Position numbers and translations under genes: made by a program. This document shows positions 24,199-34,205 of a stretch of 64,000 nt of DNA, piece by piece. Each line of letters starts with the position of its first letter. Positions within the stretch are counted from its first letter, which is position 1. Origin of the DNA: Collinsella aerofaciens (GTDB taxonomy: Bacteria; Actinomycetota; Coriobacteriia; Coriobacteriales; Coriobacteriaceae); contig RQAP01000006.1 of the NCBI GenBank assembly GCA_008671135.1, forward strand, positions 62,001-126,000. Direction: 5' to 3'. The notes under the pieces were generated by a model. The model was not told the DNA's origin. It did not search any database and was given only the letters and a program-made list of their open reading frames with translations.

Positions 24199-26933
24199 AT
24201 GCAGCGCGACGCATCGGACACTCGCGTCAATCCAGACCTCATCCTCAAGGCAATTGAGAAAGACGGGGTCGCCGATGACACTCGAACCAGCCGGGGACAC
24301 CTCAAAATTTTCTTTGGCTACGCTGCTGGCACAGGCAAAACCTATGCGATGCTTCAAGCCGCCCACGCCGCCAAGCGGCGAGGTGTCGACGTCGTCGCGG
24401 GATACATCGAGCCGCACGAACGTCCGGCAACTGCCCATCTTGCACAAGGGCTTGAGAACGTGCCCTGTAAACTCATCGAGCACAACGGCATTGCGCTCAG
24501 CGAGTTCGATCTAGATGCGGCTATCGAACGCGCCCCTCAGCTCATCCTTGTCGACGAGCTCGCCCATACGAATGCGCCGGGGTCTCGCCACGACAAACGC
24601 TATCAAGACGTCGAGGAACTTCTACATGCGGGCATCGACGTCTATACGACCGTGAACGTTCAGCATATCGAGAGCCTAAACGACATGGTTGCATCCATCA
24701 CCGGCGTTGTCGTGAGCGAACGAATCCCCGACCGTATCTTCGATGATGCCGACCAGGTCGAGCTCGTCGACATAGAGCCCGAAGACCTACTTGAGCGCCT
24801 TCGCGCCGGCCTCGTCTACCGTCCCGCACAAGCCGACCGAGCGCAACAGCATTTTTTACCGTCGAGAACCTCACCGCACTCCGAGAAATCGCGCTGCGCC
24901 GCTGCGCCGATCGCACCGGTCACCTCACAGACGCCGCACGCGTGCTGGGAAACCGTGACTACTACACCAGGGAGCGTATCTTAGTCTGTGTCTCCCCGGC
25001 GCCGACCAATCCCCGCATCGTCCGTGCCGCCGCACGCATGGCGAAAGCGTTTCGCAGCGAGCTCGTCGCCCTGTTCGTAGAGAGCCCGCGCACGCAAGCC
25101 ATGAGCGATGATGAGCGCGCCAAGCTTGCAGCCAATATCGCCCTAGCCGAGCAGCTCGGAGCACATATGGAAACCGTCTATGGCGACGACATCGCGTTTC
25201 AGATCTCCGAGTTCGCGCGCCTGTCGGGTATTTCGAAGATCGTCATGGGGCGCACGGGCGAGCGCAGCAGCGTCCGTCAGGCCCTCTTCGGCCGCAAATC
25301 TCTCGTAGAACAGCTCATAACATTCGCTCCGAACCTCGACATTTACATCATTCCAGAACAGTCGACTCCGCCCTCCCGACCCAAAGGACGCCGCCATGCG
25401 CTCGCCCTGCAGCCGCCCAGCAGCCGAAACGTGCTTCGCACGCTGGCTCTCTCTCTTGCCGCCACGGCGATCGGCACGGCTTTCCGTCATCTGGGATTTG
25501 CCGATTCCAGCATCATATCCCTCTATATCTTCACGGCCCTGCTGACCGCCGTCACCACGACGGGGCGTATCTGCACGATCGTATCGAGCGTGCTCTCTGT
25601 AGTGCTTTACAACTTCTGCTTCGTCACGCCTCTGTTTTCGCTCGCCAGCTACGACCGAAGCTATCTGGTCACGTTCGGCATCATGTTCGCCACCGCTATG
25701 GTCGCCGGCGAGTTAACTGCGCGCATCGCCGACAACGCCCGTACATCCGCCGAGAACGCATTCAAAACGCGCGTACTCCTCGAAACGAACCAGCTCTTGC
25801 AGCAAGCCCATAGCGCGGAGGAGTGCGCCCGCGTCGCCATGAACCAACTCGTCAAACTGCTAAAACTCGACGTGGTCTTCTACCCCGCCGAACACGGCAC
25901 GCTCGGCAAGGCGCTCTATGAGTCCGCTGGCACCGAAAACCGATCCGCGTCGCTGCTCACCGACTACGAGCGCGCCGTTGCAACCTGGACCTACACCAAC
26001 AACAAGCGCGCGGGCGCAAGCACGCGGACCCTGCCTGAGGCGCGCTGTCTCTACCTCGCGGTTCGCACCGGCGACAAGGTATTCGGTGTCATCGGCATCG
26101 CCCTGGAGGGGCGCGAGATCGAAGCCTTCGAGCATTCGATCGTCCTATCTATCGTAGGTGAATGCGCCTTGGCGCTCGAAAGCGACCGGGCGGTGCAAGA
26201 GCGCGAAGAGGCTGCGGTCTTGGCGAAAAACGAGCAGCTGCGCGCCAACCTTTTGCGCTCCATCGGCCACGATTTGAGGACACCCCTCACGGCTATATCC
26301 GGATCTGCGGCAATCCTTCGGAAGAGCGACGAGAAGCTCAGCCTCGAACAACGCTGCGATCTTGCCGATGCCATCTACGACGACTCCCTCTGGCTTATCG
26401 ATACCGTGGAAAACCTCCTCGCCATCACACGCGTCGAGAACGGCACCATTCGCCTCAACTTAACATCCGAGCTCATCGACGAGGTCATCGAGGCCGCCCT
26501 CAGCCATGTCGCCCAAGCATCGCATGGACGTGCCGTCACCATCGAGCACACTGACGACATCCTGCTGGTACGCATCGACGTCCATCTCATCATGCAGGTG
26601 CTTACGAATCTCATCATGAACGCCTTCAAATACACGCCCGAGGACTCGACTGTCACCATCAGCGCACGTCGCGAGGGTGCGTTCGTCGTGGTGGACGTCG
26701 CAGACGATGGGCCGGGTGTGGCAGACTGCGACAAACCTCATATCTTTGAGCGCTTCTTCACCTCAAGCAATACGCGGCCCGTGGATTCGCGTCGAAGCAT
26801 CGGCCTTGGGCTGTCGCTCTGCCGCTCCATCGTGGAGGCGCATGGCGGCGTCATCGAAGTTCGCGACAACCACCCCCATGGGGCCGTCTTCCGTTTTACC
26901 CTGCCCGCCGAGGAGATCGAGATTCATGAATAA
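24199..26933 (+). CDS. kdpD: KdpD sensor kinase, interrupted by a -1 frameshift at 24852-24858
   Basis: KdpD senses potassium and phosphorylates KdpE. Frame 1 (24199-24984) encodes the N-terminal ATP-binding domain (GYAAGTGKTYAML, LVDELAHTNAPGSRH) up to YRPAQADRAQQHF, then about 40 unrelated residues. The correct continuation, TVENLTALREIALRR, is in the -1 frame from 24858 and runs to 26933 with the UspA-like domain, four membrane segments, GAF region, HisKA (SIGHDLRTPL) and HATPase (DVADDGPGV). The break lies exactly at T TTT TTA in frame, a classic -1 slippery heptamer. Joined, the protein has about 911 residues, normal for KdpD. It is either a one-base loss in a T-run or programmed frameshifting. 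Confidence 0.88.
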
Positions 26934-27630
26934 TGCCGCTAAGCCACGCATCCTCCTGGTAGAAGATGACCTGACCGTTCAAAACCTCGTTTCGACCGCG
27001 CTTGACCTCCACGGCTATGTCGTGAGCAAGGTTTGCAACGGCCAGGCCGCCATCATGGATGCGGTGTCGCACGGCCCCAGCCTCATCATGCTCGACCTCG
27101 GCCTTCCCGACATTGACGGTATCGAGGTCATCACGAAGATCCGAAGCTGGTCGGCAGTCCCCATTATCGTCATTTCGGCGCGCACCGAAGATTCCGACAA
27201 GATTGCAGCACTTGACGCAGGGGCAGACGACTACCTCACCAAGCCCTTTTCTGTGGATGAGTTGCTCGCGCGCGTCCGTGCGAATTTGAGGCGCTCCTCG
27301 ATGGCGTCGAGCGAGTCGACAGAAGCGAGCACGTTTGACAACGGTCCGCTGCATATCGACTACGCCGCGGGATACGCGACAAAAGACGGACGCGAGCTCT
27401 CGCTCACCCCAACTGAGTACAAATTGCTCGTCCTTCTGGCGAAAAACGTCGACAAGGTGCTCACCCACACTTTCATCACCCACGAGATATGGGGCACGAG
27501 CTGGGACAGCGATCTGGCGAGCCTGCGCGTGTTCATGCGCACCCTGCGCAAGAAGATCGAGGCAGACCCCTCTCACCCCAAGATGATTCAGACACACATG
27601 GGTGTCGGGTACCGCATGCAGCGTCTCTAG
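26926..27630 (+). CDS. kdpE: KdpE response regulator
   Basis: A 234-residue OmpR-family regulator. The receiver domain (residues 6-120) has the acidic pair in LVEDD, the phospho-acceptor in MLDLGLPD and Lys in YLTKPF. The C-terminal winged helix ends HTHMGVGYRM-like, close to QTHMGVGYRMQ. It overlaps the kdpD end by 8 nt. It activates kdpFABC when potassium is low. Confidence 0.95.
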   Translation: MNNAAKPRILLVEDDLTVQNLVSTALDLHGYVVSKVCNGQAAIMDAVSHGPSLIMLDLGLPDIDGIEVITKIRSWSAVPIIVISARTEDSDKIAALDAGADDYLTKPFSVDELLARVRANLRRSSMASSESTEASTFDNGPLHIDYAAGYATKDGRELSLTPTEYKLLVLLAKNVDKVLTHTFITHEIWGTSWDSDLASLRVFMRTLRKKIEADPSHPKMIQTHMGVGYRMQRL

Positions 27631-27644
27631 CCTACCCCACAAAA

Positions 27645-27711
27645 AGTTGCGGTGAGATACGGAGCAATCGAGGCTTTTGACAGCCAAAACAGTCCGTATT
27701 TCACCGCAACT
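27645..27711. repeat. GTTGCGGTG hairpin repeat, copy 5
   Basis: Arms AGTTGCGGTGAGATACGGA (27645-27663) and TCCGTATTTCACCGCAACT (27693-27711) enclose TTTGACAGCCAAAACAG. It sits between the convergent kdpE and flavoprotein genes and is almost identical to copy 4, including the flanking CACAAAA. Confidence 0.8.
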
Positions 27712-27726
27712 AATGGATGGGATGTG

Positions 27727-28944
27727 TTAGAGACCCAAATAGGCAGTCATGCCTTCGACGGCGAGCTTGGCGCCTGCCACAGCATGAACCACGGTGAGCG
27801 GGCCGTTAACCACGTCGCCGGCGGCAAAGACGCCAGGCACGGTGGTCATACCGCATTCATCGACCGAAAGAAGGCCGCGATGGTCGGTCTCCAGACCGCC
27901 CGTTGTAAGCACGAGCTTGTCCTTGGGCACCTGAGACGCCGCAATCACAACCGTGTCGGCGGACACGTGGTCGAGCTCTTCCTCGTAGCCCACCACATTG
28001 TTGTCCTCGTCAAAGATAGCCGTCTCGAACACCGGACCGTTATCATCGATGGCGCAGATCGCCTTGCCGCGCACAATCTCGGCACCGTCAAGCTCGGTCA
28101 GCTCCACCTCGTCATCGATGGCAGAGATGTGGCGCGAACGGGCATACACAGTGACCTTGCGGGCACCCGAGCGCAGGGCCGTGCGGGCAACATCCATGGC
28201 CACATTGCCGGCGCCGATAACCGCCACGTTCTGCCCGATTGCCACGCTCGTGGGATCGACCAGATAGTCGATACCAAACAGCACATTGCCGCGCGACTCG
28301 CCGGGAATACCCAGCTTTCGAGCTCGCCAGGTGCCGGTACCAACAAAGACCGCATCGTAACCGTCGCGCAGCAGGTCGTCGATGTGGAGCGCACCGCCGA
28401 TGGTGGTCGAGGGGCGAACGCGCACGCCAAGCGAGCACATCACGTGACGGTACTTTTGTACGAGCGCACGGGGCAGGCGGAACTCGGGGATACCGTACTC
28501 CAGCACACCGCCGACCTCGGGGCGCTGTTCAAATACCGTGACGGCACAGCCCAGCTGGACCATCTTAATGGCCACGGTAATACCGGCAGGACCGGAACCG
28601 ACCACAGCAACCTGTTTGCCGCACGACGGCGCGGGCGTCCACTCCTTACGATCCAAATACGCTGTCGAGATATAGTTCTCGATGCTCGAAAAATGCACGG
28701 GCGCGCCCTTGCGGCCCTGGGTGCAAGCACCCTCGCACTGGCCCGAATGATTGCACACCATGGAGCAGACCGCGCTCATGGGATTGTTCTGGAACAGTAG
28801 CTCGCCCGCCTCTTGCAGACGGCGCTGTTTGAACAGGTCGATGACCTGCGGAATAGGCGTCTGAACCGGGCAGCCCTTAAGCTGACAGAACACCCTTTTA
28901 CAACCTAGGCAACGATTCGCCTCTTCGACAATGTGGATAGCCAC
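27727..28944 (-). CDS. GltD/NfnB-like FAD/NAD(P) Fe-S oxidoreductase
   Basis: About 405 residues. The N-terminal Cys-rich domain (CLGCKRVFCQLKGCPVQTP, CSMVCNHSGQCEGACTQG) binds 4Fe-4S clusters. Two Rossmann folds follow (VVGSGPAGITVA, VIGAGNVAMDVART), ending in FAAGDVVNGPLTVVHAV. This is the layout of the glutamate synthase small subunit and related electron-transfer flavoproteins. No large glutamate synthase subunit is adjacent, so it may be a stand-alone NADPH oxidoreductase. The GTG at 28944 with AAGGGGAG upstream is the preferred start. Confidence 0.85.
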   Translation of the reverse strand: MAIHIVEEANRCLGCKRVFCQLKGCPVQTPIPQVIDLFKQRRLQEAGELLFQNNPMSAVCSMVCNHSGQCEGACTQGRKGAPVHFSSIENYISTAYLDRKEWTPAPSCGKQVAVVGSGPAGITVAIKMVQLGCAVTVFEQRPEVGGVLEYGIPEFRLPRALVQKYRHVMCSLGVRVRPSTTIGGALHIDDLLRDGYDAVFVGTGTWRARKLGIPGESRGNVLFGIDYLVDPTSVAIGQNVAVIGAGNVAMDVARTALRSGARKVTVYARSRHISAIDDEVELTELDGAEIVRGKAICAIDDNGPVFETAIFDEDNNVVGYEEELDHVSADTVVIAASQVPKDKLVLTTGGLETDHRGLLSVDECGMTTVPGVFAAGDVVNGPLTVVHAVAGAKLAVEGMTAYLGL

Positions 28945-29048
28945 GCAACTCCCCTTTTTAATGCAATCCAATGGGGGCGACGATAAAGACCCTTCACCGC
29001 CGCCCCCATACAGGTAATCTCAATCTGCCGACACAGCAAAAGCCAATG

Positions 29049-29954
29049 CTATAACTCGCGATGCGAAGCCCCGCAGCGAGCGGACATGTGCTCGAGTGTC
29101 GCCAGGCAGTCAGCCGCCGTCGCCGGCACACTGTTCTCGACCACGCAGGGAATCCCAGGGCAGGCAGCAGCCGCCCAGGCCACTACGGGCTCAAAGTCAT
29201 AGCGGCCCGTCTCGCCCACGCCATGACACACCAGACGTGAACCCGTACCGTCGCACCAACCGGCTTCGTCCTCGTTATCAACGACCTCAAAATCCTTGGC
29301 GTGCAGCACGCGAATCTTGCTGCCGCATAAATAGAGCATGCGCGCGGTGATTTCCTGCGCTTCGTCAACGACGCTGGGGTGCAGCAGCGACACTGGGTCA
29401 TAGATCACGCCGAGCGACGGGCTCGAGACGCGCTCCAGCACCTCACGGCAGCGATCTGGCGTGTTGACCGTCTCGTTCCAACCGGGCTCAATTAGAACCT
29501 GACCGCCCACGGCCTCGGCCCGATCGCAGACGTGTGCGAGTCCGTCTGCAAACGCATCGAGCGCCTCGTCGGTCATGCGGTCGTCCGCGACGCGGTTCTG
29601 CGCATTGGGGCGACCGGTCTCGGTGCCAACCGGGCATCCGCCGAGCATCTGGGCAAAGTTCAAGCACGCCTCGTACTCGGCAAAGTTATCCATGAGTTGT
29701 TGGCGATCGGGCGTCGCCAGATTCTTATAACAGCCGAGCACAGCGACCGAAACGCCTGCCTCGTCGAGCACCGCACGCAAATGGCCGGCAAGCTCGCGGG
29801 TCAGGCCGCCTCGATCGATCCCCATCGATGCGTAGAGCACCTTGCTCGGCAGCTGAATGCACGAAAAGCCCAGCTCTCCCGCCATGCGAATGCGTTCCTC
29901 GACAGTCCCCTGCGGAAGGTCGTGCAAACGTACACCCGGAGTAATAGCCCCCAC
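29049..29954 (-). CDS. Xylose isomerase-like TIM-barrel sugar epimerase/isomerase
   Basis: About 301 residues of the AP-endonuclease-2 type fold. Indicators are MAGELGFSCIQLPS at the start, LIEPGWNE, GVIYDPVSLLHP, IRVLHAKDFEV and a final VVENSV strand with metal-ligand type Glu, Asp and His residues. It starts 1 nt after the GH105 stop, using GTG at 29954 with AAGGGA upstream, so it is coupled to it. Probably an isomerase or epimerase for a released sugar; the substrate is not predictable. Confidence 0.75.
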   Translation of the reverse strand: MGAITPGVRLHDLPQGTVEERIRMAGELGFSCIQLPSKVLYASMGIDRGGLTRELAGHLRAVLDEAGVSVAVLGCYKNLATPDRQQLMDNFAEYEACLNFAQMLGGCPVGTETGRPNAQNRVADDRMTDEALDAFADGLAHVCDRAEAVGGQVLIEPGWNETVNTPDRCREVLERVSSPSLGVIYDPVSLLHPSVVDEAQEITARMLYLCGSKIRVLHAKDFEVVDNEDEAGWCDGTGSRLVCHGVGETGRYDFEPVVAWAAAACPGIPCVVENSVPATAADCLATLEHMSARCGASHREL

Positions 29955-29955
29955 G

Positions 29956-31194
29956 TTATTCACATCCCTTATGAGCGTTGATGCCCGGGGTGTATCCGCC
30001 AAACGGGTCCTCGATGGAGCACACGCCCGAGGGGGCGAGCGGATCGCGTTTACCGGCCAGCTTGTCGTGATGCATGGTCTCGATATAGGCAAGCACCAGC
30101 GGCGCCACGCCCTTCGCATCGTTTTTGACGATAGGCTCGCTCATGTAGTAACCAAACGTGCCCTCGCGGTGCGCGGTGTTTCCCAAGCCCGCGACCAGGC
30201 AGATGTTGTCGAGCGCCAGCTGCCCATCATGCTCGGACAGGCAGGTCTCGCAGATGCCGTCGAAGGCGCGACGGCCGTACTGGTAGTAACGCTCGCCCAG
30301 CACGCCTAGACGCACGCCCTTCATGATGGCATTGGCAAAAATCGCGCTACCAGACTCCTCCAGGTAGTTGGGGGCGATATTGGGCAGGTTGATGACCTGA
30401 TGCCACATGCCGGTCTTCTCGTCCTGATACGGCAGCATGGCATCGATCAGGTCGTGGAACATCTTGCGAATCTCGTCCTTCTCGGCTGACATCGAAGGCG
30501 GCATGAGCTCCCAGGTATCGATGAGTGCCATGGCAAACCAGCCCTCGGCGCGCAGCCAGAAGTTAGCCGAAAGGCCGGTGACCGGGTCGCACCAGAACTG
30601 TTTGCGGCTCGCGTCGTAAGCGTGATAGTACAGACCGTTGAGGGGGTTGCGCATCAGGTCATGCACGACCTGGAACATATGGAAGCTGTCCGAGCAGGCA
30701 CGACGGTTGTGGAAGCTCAGCTCGTACTGCATGTAGAACGGCTGGGCCATATACATGCCATCGAGCCAGATCTGGTTGGGATAGACGGCCTTGTGCCAAA
30801 ACACGCCTTCTTTGGTGCGCGGCTGGGTCTCGAGCTGGCGGTAGATGGTGTCCATGGCGGCACGGTACTTGGGCTTGCCCACCAGGTCATAGAGCTTGTA
30901 GAGGGTCTTGCCCGCATTGACGTTATCGAGGTTGTACTCCTGCGGGTTGTAATGCTTGATGGTACCGTCGTCCTGGACAAAGAAATCGATGTAGTCATCG
31001 GCAAAGGTCAGGTAGCGCTGCTCACCCGTGATCTCGTACAGCTCGATGAGCGCCTTGATCATGCAGCCGTCGATATAGTTCCAGGTGTTCTCCTTGCCGG
31101 CGCGAATCTTTTCGATATTCCAAGCCGGCGCCTGCGGCGTAGAGCTTTCGATCAACTGCTCGATATAACGGTCCAGGATTTGATTGCAACCCAT
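29956..31194 (-). CDS. GH105 unsaturated rhamnogalacturonyl/galacturonyl hydrolase
   Basis: A 412-residue (alpha/alpha)6-barrel enzyme of family GH105 (YteR/YesR type). Signature parts are TWNYIDGCMIKALIELYEIT, DNVNAGKTLYKLY, WLDGMYMAQPFYMQY, WLRAEGWFAMALID and GSAIFANAIMKGVRLG. It releases the unsaturated uronate from the non-reducing end of pectin oligosaccharides; there is no signal peptide, so it acts in the cytoplasm. The start at 31194 (GAGGGG upstream) places two operators just upstream. Confidence 0.9.
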   Translation of the reverse strand: MGCNQILDRYIEQLIESSTPQAPAWNIEKIRAGKENTWNYIDGCMIKALIELYEITGEQRYLTFADDYIDFFVQDDGTIKHYNPQEYNLDNVNAGKTLYKLYDLVGKPKYRAAMDTIYRQLETQPRTKEGVFWHKAVYPNQIWLDGMYMAQPFYMQYELSFHNRRACSDSFHMFQVVHDLMRNPLNGLYYHAYDASRKQFWCDPVTGLSANFWLRAEGWFAMALIDTWELMPPSMSAEKDEIRKMFHDLIDAMLPYQDEKTGMWHQVINLPNIAPNYLEESGSAIFANAIMKGVRLGVLGERYYQYGRRAFDGICETCLSEHDGQLALDNICLVAGLGNTAHREGTFGYYMSEPIVKNDAKGVAPLVLAYIETMHHDKLAGKRDPLAPSGVCSIEDPFGGYTPGINAHKGCE

Positions 31195-31218
31195 TGCTGT
31201 CCCCTCTGACATAAACGA

Positions 31219-31280
31219 TAGGTGAACGTTACCCCTAGTGTAACGCGAACGGGGAATATAGGGTGAACGTTAACCCTATA
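31219..31280 (-). promoter_or_regulatory. Two LacI-type operators before GH105
   Basis: AGGTGAACGTTACCCCT (31220-31236) and AGGGTGAACGTTAACCCT (31260-31277) have centres 41 bp apart, about four helical turns. They belong to the GGTGAACGTTCACC class. Confidence 0.65.
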
Positions 31281-31301
31281 TTCCCCGCAAACGGCAGACT
31301 T

Positions 31302-31970
31302 TTAGCGGCAAACGGCGGTGAGACCCGCGGCGATGCGATGCGCCAGGCGCTCATAGCCGGCAGGACTGTAATGCAGACCGTCCGGCATATAGAGCTCGCG
31401 GTGCCCTGGCAAAAACGGGCTGATACCACTTTGCGCATACAGGTCAATCACCGGAACCGAGTAGCGGTCGCAGACTTCGAGCATCGCCCGCACGTAGGCG
31501 ACCTGCGTCAACCCCAGGTGATTGAGCTCATCGCTTGCCGGGATATCCTTCTCGTGCTTACCGCTCGTCTTGCACGGCGTCATAAACACGAGCTTTGCCC
31601 GAGGCGAGCGTGCCGTGATGGTGCGGATCAGGTAATCGAGCGCACCGTAGAACTCATGCACATCGGTACTGCCCAACTCGCCAAGCGGCACGTTGCGGCT
31701 AAAGTCGTTGACGCCGCCAAAGACAATGTAGATATCGGCCGCATCGTCGATACCGTCCAGGCGCTCGACAAATGAATCGGTACGGTCGGCCTTGATGGCG
31801 ATACGCGAACCCTTGATGCCAAAGTTCTCGACGACTGCACCTCCCAGCAACGCGCCCAGATGCGAAGTCCACGAGATGTCGTTGCCGCCTGCGCCGCATC
31901 CGTTATCCCCCCATGTGGTCGAATCGCCAAAGCAGCAAATGGTCGATTCACTCAAACTCTTCGTTTCCAT
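31302..31970 (-). CDS. SGNH-family esterase, probably pectin deacetylation
   Basis: A 222-residue SGNH/GDSL hydrolase with block I GDSTTWG (Ser nucleophile), block III GGVND (Asn) and block V DGLHYSP (Asp/His). Small esterases of this type remove acetyl groups from rhamnogalacturonan or xylan. No signal peptide is present. It lies between the CE8-esterase fusion and GH105. AGGAGAAG precedes the start at 31970. Family is sure; substrate follows from context. Confidence 0.83.
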   Translation of the reverse strand: METKSLSESTICCFGDSTTWGDNGCGAGGNDISWTSHLGALLGGAVVENFGIKGSRIAIKADRTDSFVERLDGIDDAADIYIVFGGVNDFSRNVPLGELGSTDVHEFYGALDYLIRTITARSPRAKLVFMTPCKTSGKHEKDIPASDELNHLGLTQVAYVRAMLEVCDRYSVPVIDLYAQSGISPFLPGHRELYMPDGLHYSPAGYERLAHRIAAGLTAVCR

Positions 31971-32039
31971 AATCTTCTCCTCATCCGCCCATCGGCAGTC
32001 ATACAGGAACGTACCGTTTATTCGCAGCATGCCGAGGGG

Positions 32040-34205
32040 CTATGCACGGGCGCATTCCGCAACGTGCGAATCGAGCCATTCGATATCCTCGACAAGATGT
32101 GCCACGCCCAGATGGTGTTCACCCGGACACACCTCGTGCCGCAGGCCATCTCTGCGACCCAGCAACTTGTAGGCATCGCGCACGATCTCGAGCTGCTCGT
32201 CAACATTTTTCAGCCCGCGCGAACCGTTCAGATGATCCTCTTCGCAGCTTTGCACCAGCAGCGGATGCGGCGCGATGAGCGAGGCAATATCGCCCATGTC
32301 GAGTAAGCGCCAAAGTCCGGGAGTGTAGTTGCAGCTGCAATTGCCATTGAGATGCAGCAGCGAATCGTCGACACCGTACAGATAGCCCGAGACAAACGCC
32401 TTGCGCACACGCGGGTCGAGTGCGGCCAGGTACAACGTCATGTAGCCGCCACCCGAAAAACCAAAGCAACCCAGGTCATCCATGGCAATGTCGCCGCGCG
32501 CCTCCAAGTAATCGATCAGACGCATGTTATCCCAGGCGTTGAGGCCCGCGACCGTAAGACCCAGTGGCTCGGCCATACGTGCCTGATTCAGGCACGTACC
32601 GCGCAGGTAGCTGTTCTCGTCATCGCCCTGACCCTTCCAGTCACGACGGTATCCCCAGCCGCGCGCGTCGGGGCAGACGGTCACGTAACCCATGCGTGCC
32701 AAACGCAGACCGTAGTCGTAATTGAACTTACGCACGGCATCATCGACCGCCGGCACGCCCGTCACGCCCGCAACACTTGCGGCGCCTGCTCCCTGATGGC
32801 CATGCGGGCAGATATAGCAACGCTTGCGGCCGCGCACATCGAGCTTAGGCGACTGCGGCTCGAGCAGGTAGAACGGCATCCAAACGTCGCGCTCCACCTG
32901 CAGCATCGCATGGGTGCGCACGATACCGCCAGCCACCCGCACGCGGTCGAACTCACGAACCTCAATCGGGACGCGGTCCATAAGCGAAAGACCCAAAACA
33001 TCGTACAGGCGAGTCCTGGTCGCAATCCTCCATGCCTCAAAATCTGCAGGAGTCTTGCCCGCGAATGCGGCCGAGCGCCCCTCGCGCTTCAACCGGGCAC
33101 GCAGCGCAGGCTCGTCTTCGCAGTACGTCTCGATGTGCACGGTGCGACCGTTGTCAGACAGCCCAGCCGTCTCCACCGCATCACCGTCGCCGCCCTCGGG
33201 GTCCCAACCGTCCGCACCGGCAAGCACCTGCTCGCGGGCGTACCCGGCGGCAGTCATCACATCGAGTTTATTCGCCCACGGCACCCAGCCGGTAGTATCA
33301 CCCGCCGGCCCATGCAGAATCGCGCCAGCATACTGCACGCAGTTGTGCGCCGCCGGCTTATTCCAATCCCACCAGCCTTCGCGCTTGATATGTCGCCCCA
33401 GCCAGCAATCGATCAGCACAGTTTGCGCCCATTCGCGCCAAGGACGGCCCAGGTAGACCGAATCCGGCGCCACGCCATCCGGTGCTGTAAACGAACAGCC
33501 GTGGAACACAAATCCGTACGGCTCGCCTTTAGGCGTGGAGGCTGCCGTTACATACCCGTTGACATCCATATCGCGGTTGAGCGAGCGAATCTCGCACCCC
33601 TCAAAGTAGGCACGCGCGCCGCCAAAGATAAAGTCGACATCGCCCTCGATCCGGCAACGTCGAAAATACTGGCGTCCCACCCGGCGCGGCGCATACTGTT
33701 TGGGTCCTATGAACCCGCCCGGTTTGGCCTCATGCGGCGGCAGCGGGCCCAAAAACAGTGTGTCCTGGTGCCCCTTAATGCAGCAGGCATCGACAACCAG
33801 ACGGTCGCCATCAGCATACAGGGCAATCGCTTGACCGACCTCGCGCCCATCGCCCGCATCGTTTTCGATCGTGAGGTTCTCGAGCCGTACGTCGTCGGCA
33901 TCGACCAAAACGGTATAGGTCCTAAAGGTGCCGAGCGTACCGTCGACGCCCGAGCCGTCCTCCGAAGGCATCTTGGCACCCAGGCTGCCCACGATACGCA
34001 CGCTGTCGGCCGTCTCTCCCTCAATCGTCACATGCGAGCGATGAATCTCGACCCGCTCGCAATACTCGCCCGGATCGACGCGAATCATCACCGGTTGCTC
34101 GGCATCCGGATAGAGCTGATCGGCTGCCGCCAAGGCATCGGAAATCGTTGGATACGCTCCTGCCGCAGCCCTCGAAACGCGCAGCGTATAGATACTTTCG
34201 CTCAT
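32040..34205 (-). CDS. Cytoplasmic pectin methylesterase (CE8) fused to an alpha/beta-hydrolase esterase
   Basis: A 721-residue two-domain enzyme. Residues 1-330 are a pectinesterase beta-helix with all five signatures: GEYCE, GQAIAL (Gln125), HQDTLF (Gln147, Asp148), DFIFGG (Asp191) and LGRPW (Arg254). Residues 385-721 are an alpha/beta hydrolase with DARGWG, nucleophile Ser584 in GFSGGG and a terminal HHLGVAH. So one protein can remove methyl esters and probably acetyl or other esters. There is no signal peptide. Its ATG overlaps the stop of the upstream esterase gene (ATGA). The fusion is unusual; the second domain's substrate is inferred. Confidence 0.87.
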   Translation of the reverse strand: MSESIYTLRVSRAAAGAYPTISDALAAADQLYPDAEQPVMIRVDPGEYCERVEIHRSHVTIEGETADSVRIVGSLGAKMPSEDGSGVDGTLGTFRTYTVLVDADDVRLENLTIENDAGDGREVGQAIALYADGDRLVVDACCIKGHQDTLFLGPLPPHEAKPGGFIGPKQYAPRRVGRQYFRRCRIEGDVDFIFGGARAYFEGCEIRSLNRDMDVNGYVTAASTPKGEPYGFVFHGCSFTAPDGVAPDSVYLGRPWREWAQTVLIDCWLGRHIKREGWWDWNKPAAHNCVQYAGAILHGPAGDTTGWVPWANKLDVMTAAGYAREQVLAGADGWDPEGGDGDAVETAGLSDNGRTVHIETYCEDEPALRARLKREGRSAAFAGKTPADFEAWRIATRTRLYDVLGLSLMDRVPIEVREFDRVRVAGGIVRTHAMLQVERDVWMPFYLLEPQSPKLDVRGRKRCYICPHGHQGAGAASVAGVTGVPAVDDAVRKFNYDYGLRLARMGYVTVCPDARGWGYRRDWKGQGDDENSYLRGTCLNQARMAEPLGLTVAGLNAWDNMRLIDYLEARGDIAMDDLGCFGFSGGGYMTLYLAALDPRVRKAFVSGYLYGVDDSLLHLNGNCSCNYTPGLWRLLDMGDIASLIAPHPLLVQSCEEDHLNGSRGLKNVDEQLEIVRDAYKLLGRRDGLRHEVCPGEHHLGVAHLVEDIEWLDSHVAECARA

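Noticed and set aside
29955..30119. Upstream extension of the TIM-barrel gene into GH105
   Set aside because: The residues are basic and low-complexity, unlike the family; GTG starts at 29954/29963 fit the coupling with the GH105 stop.
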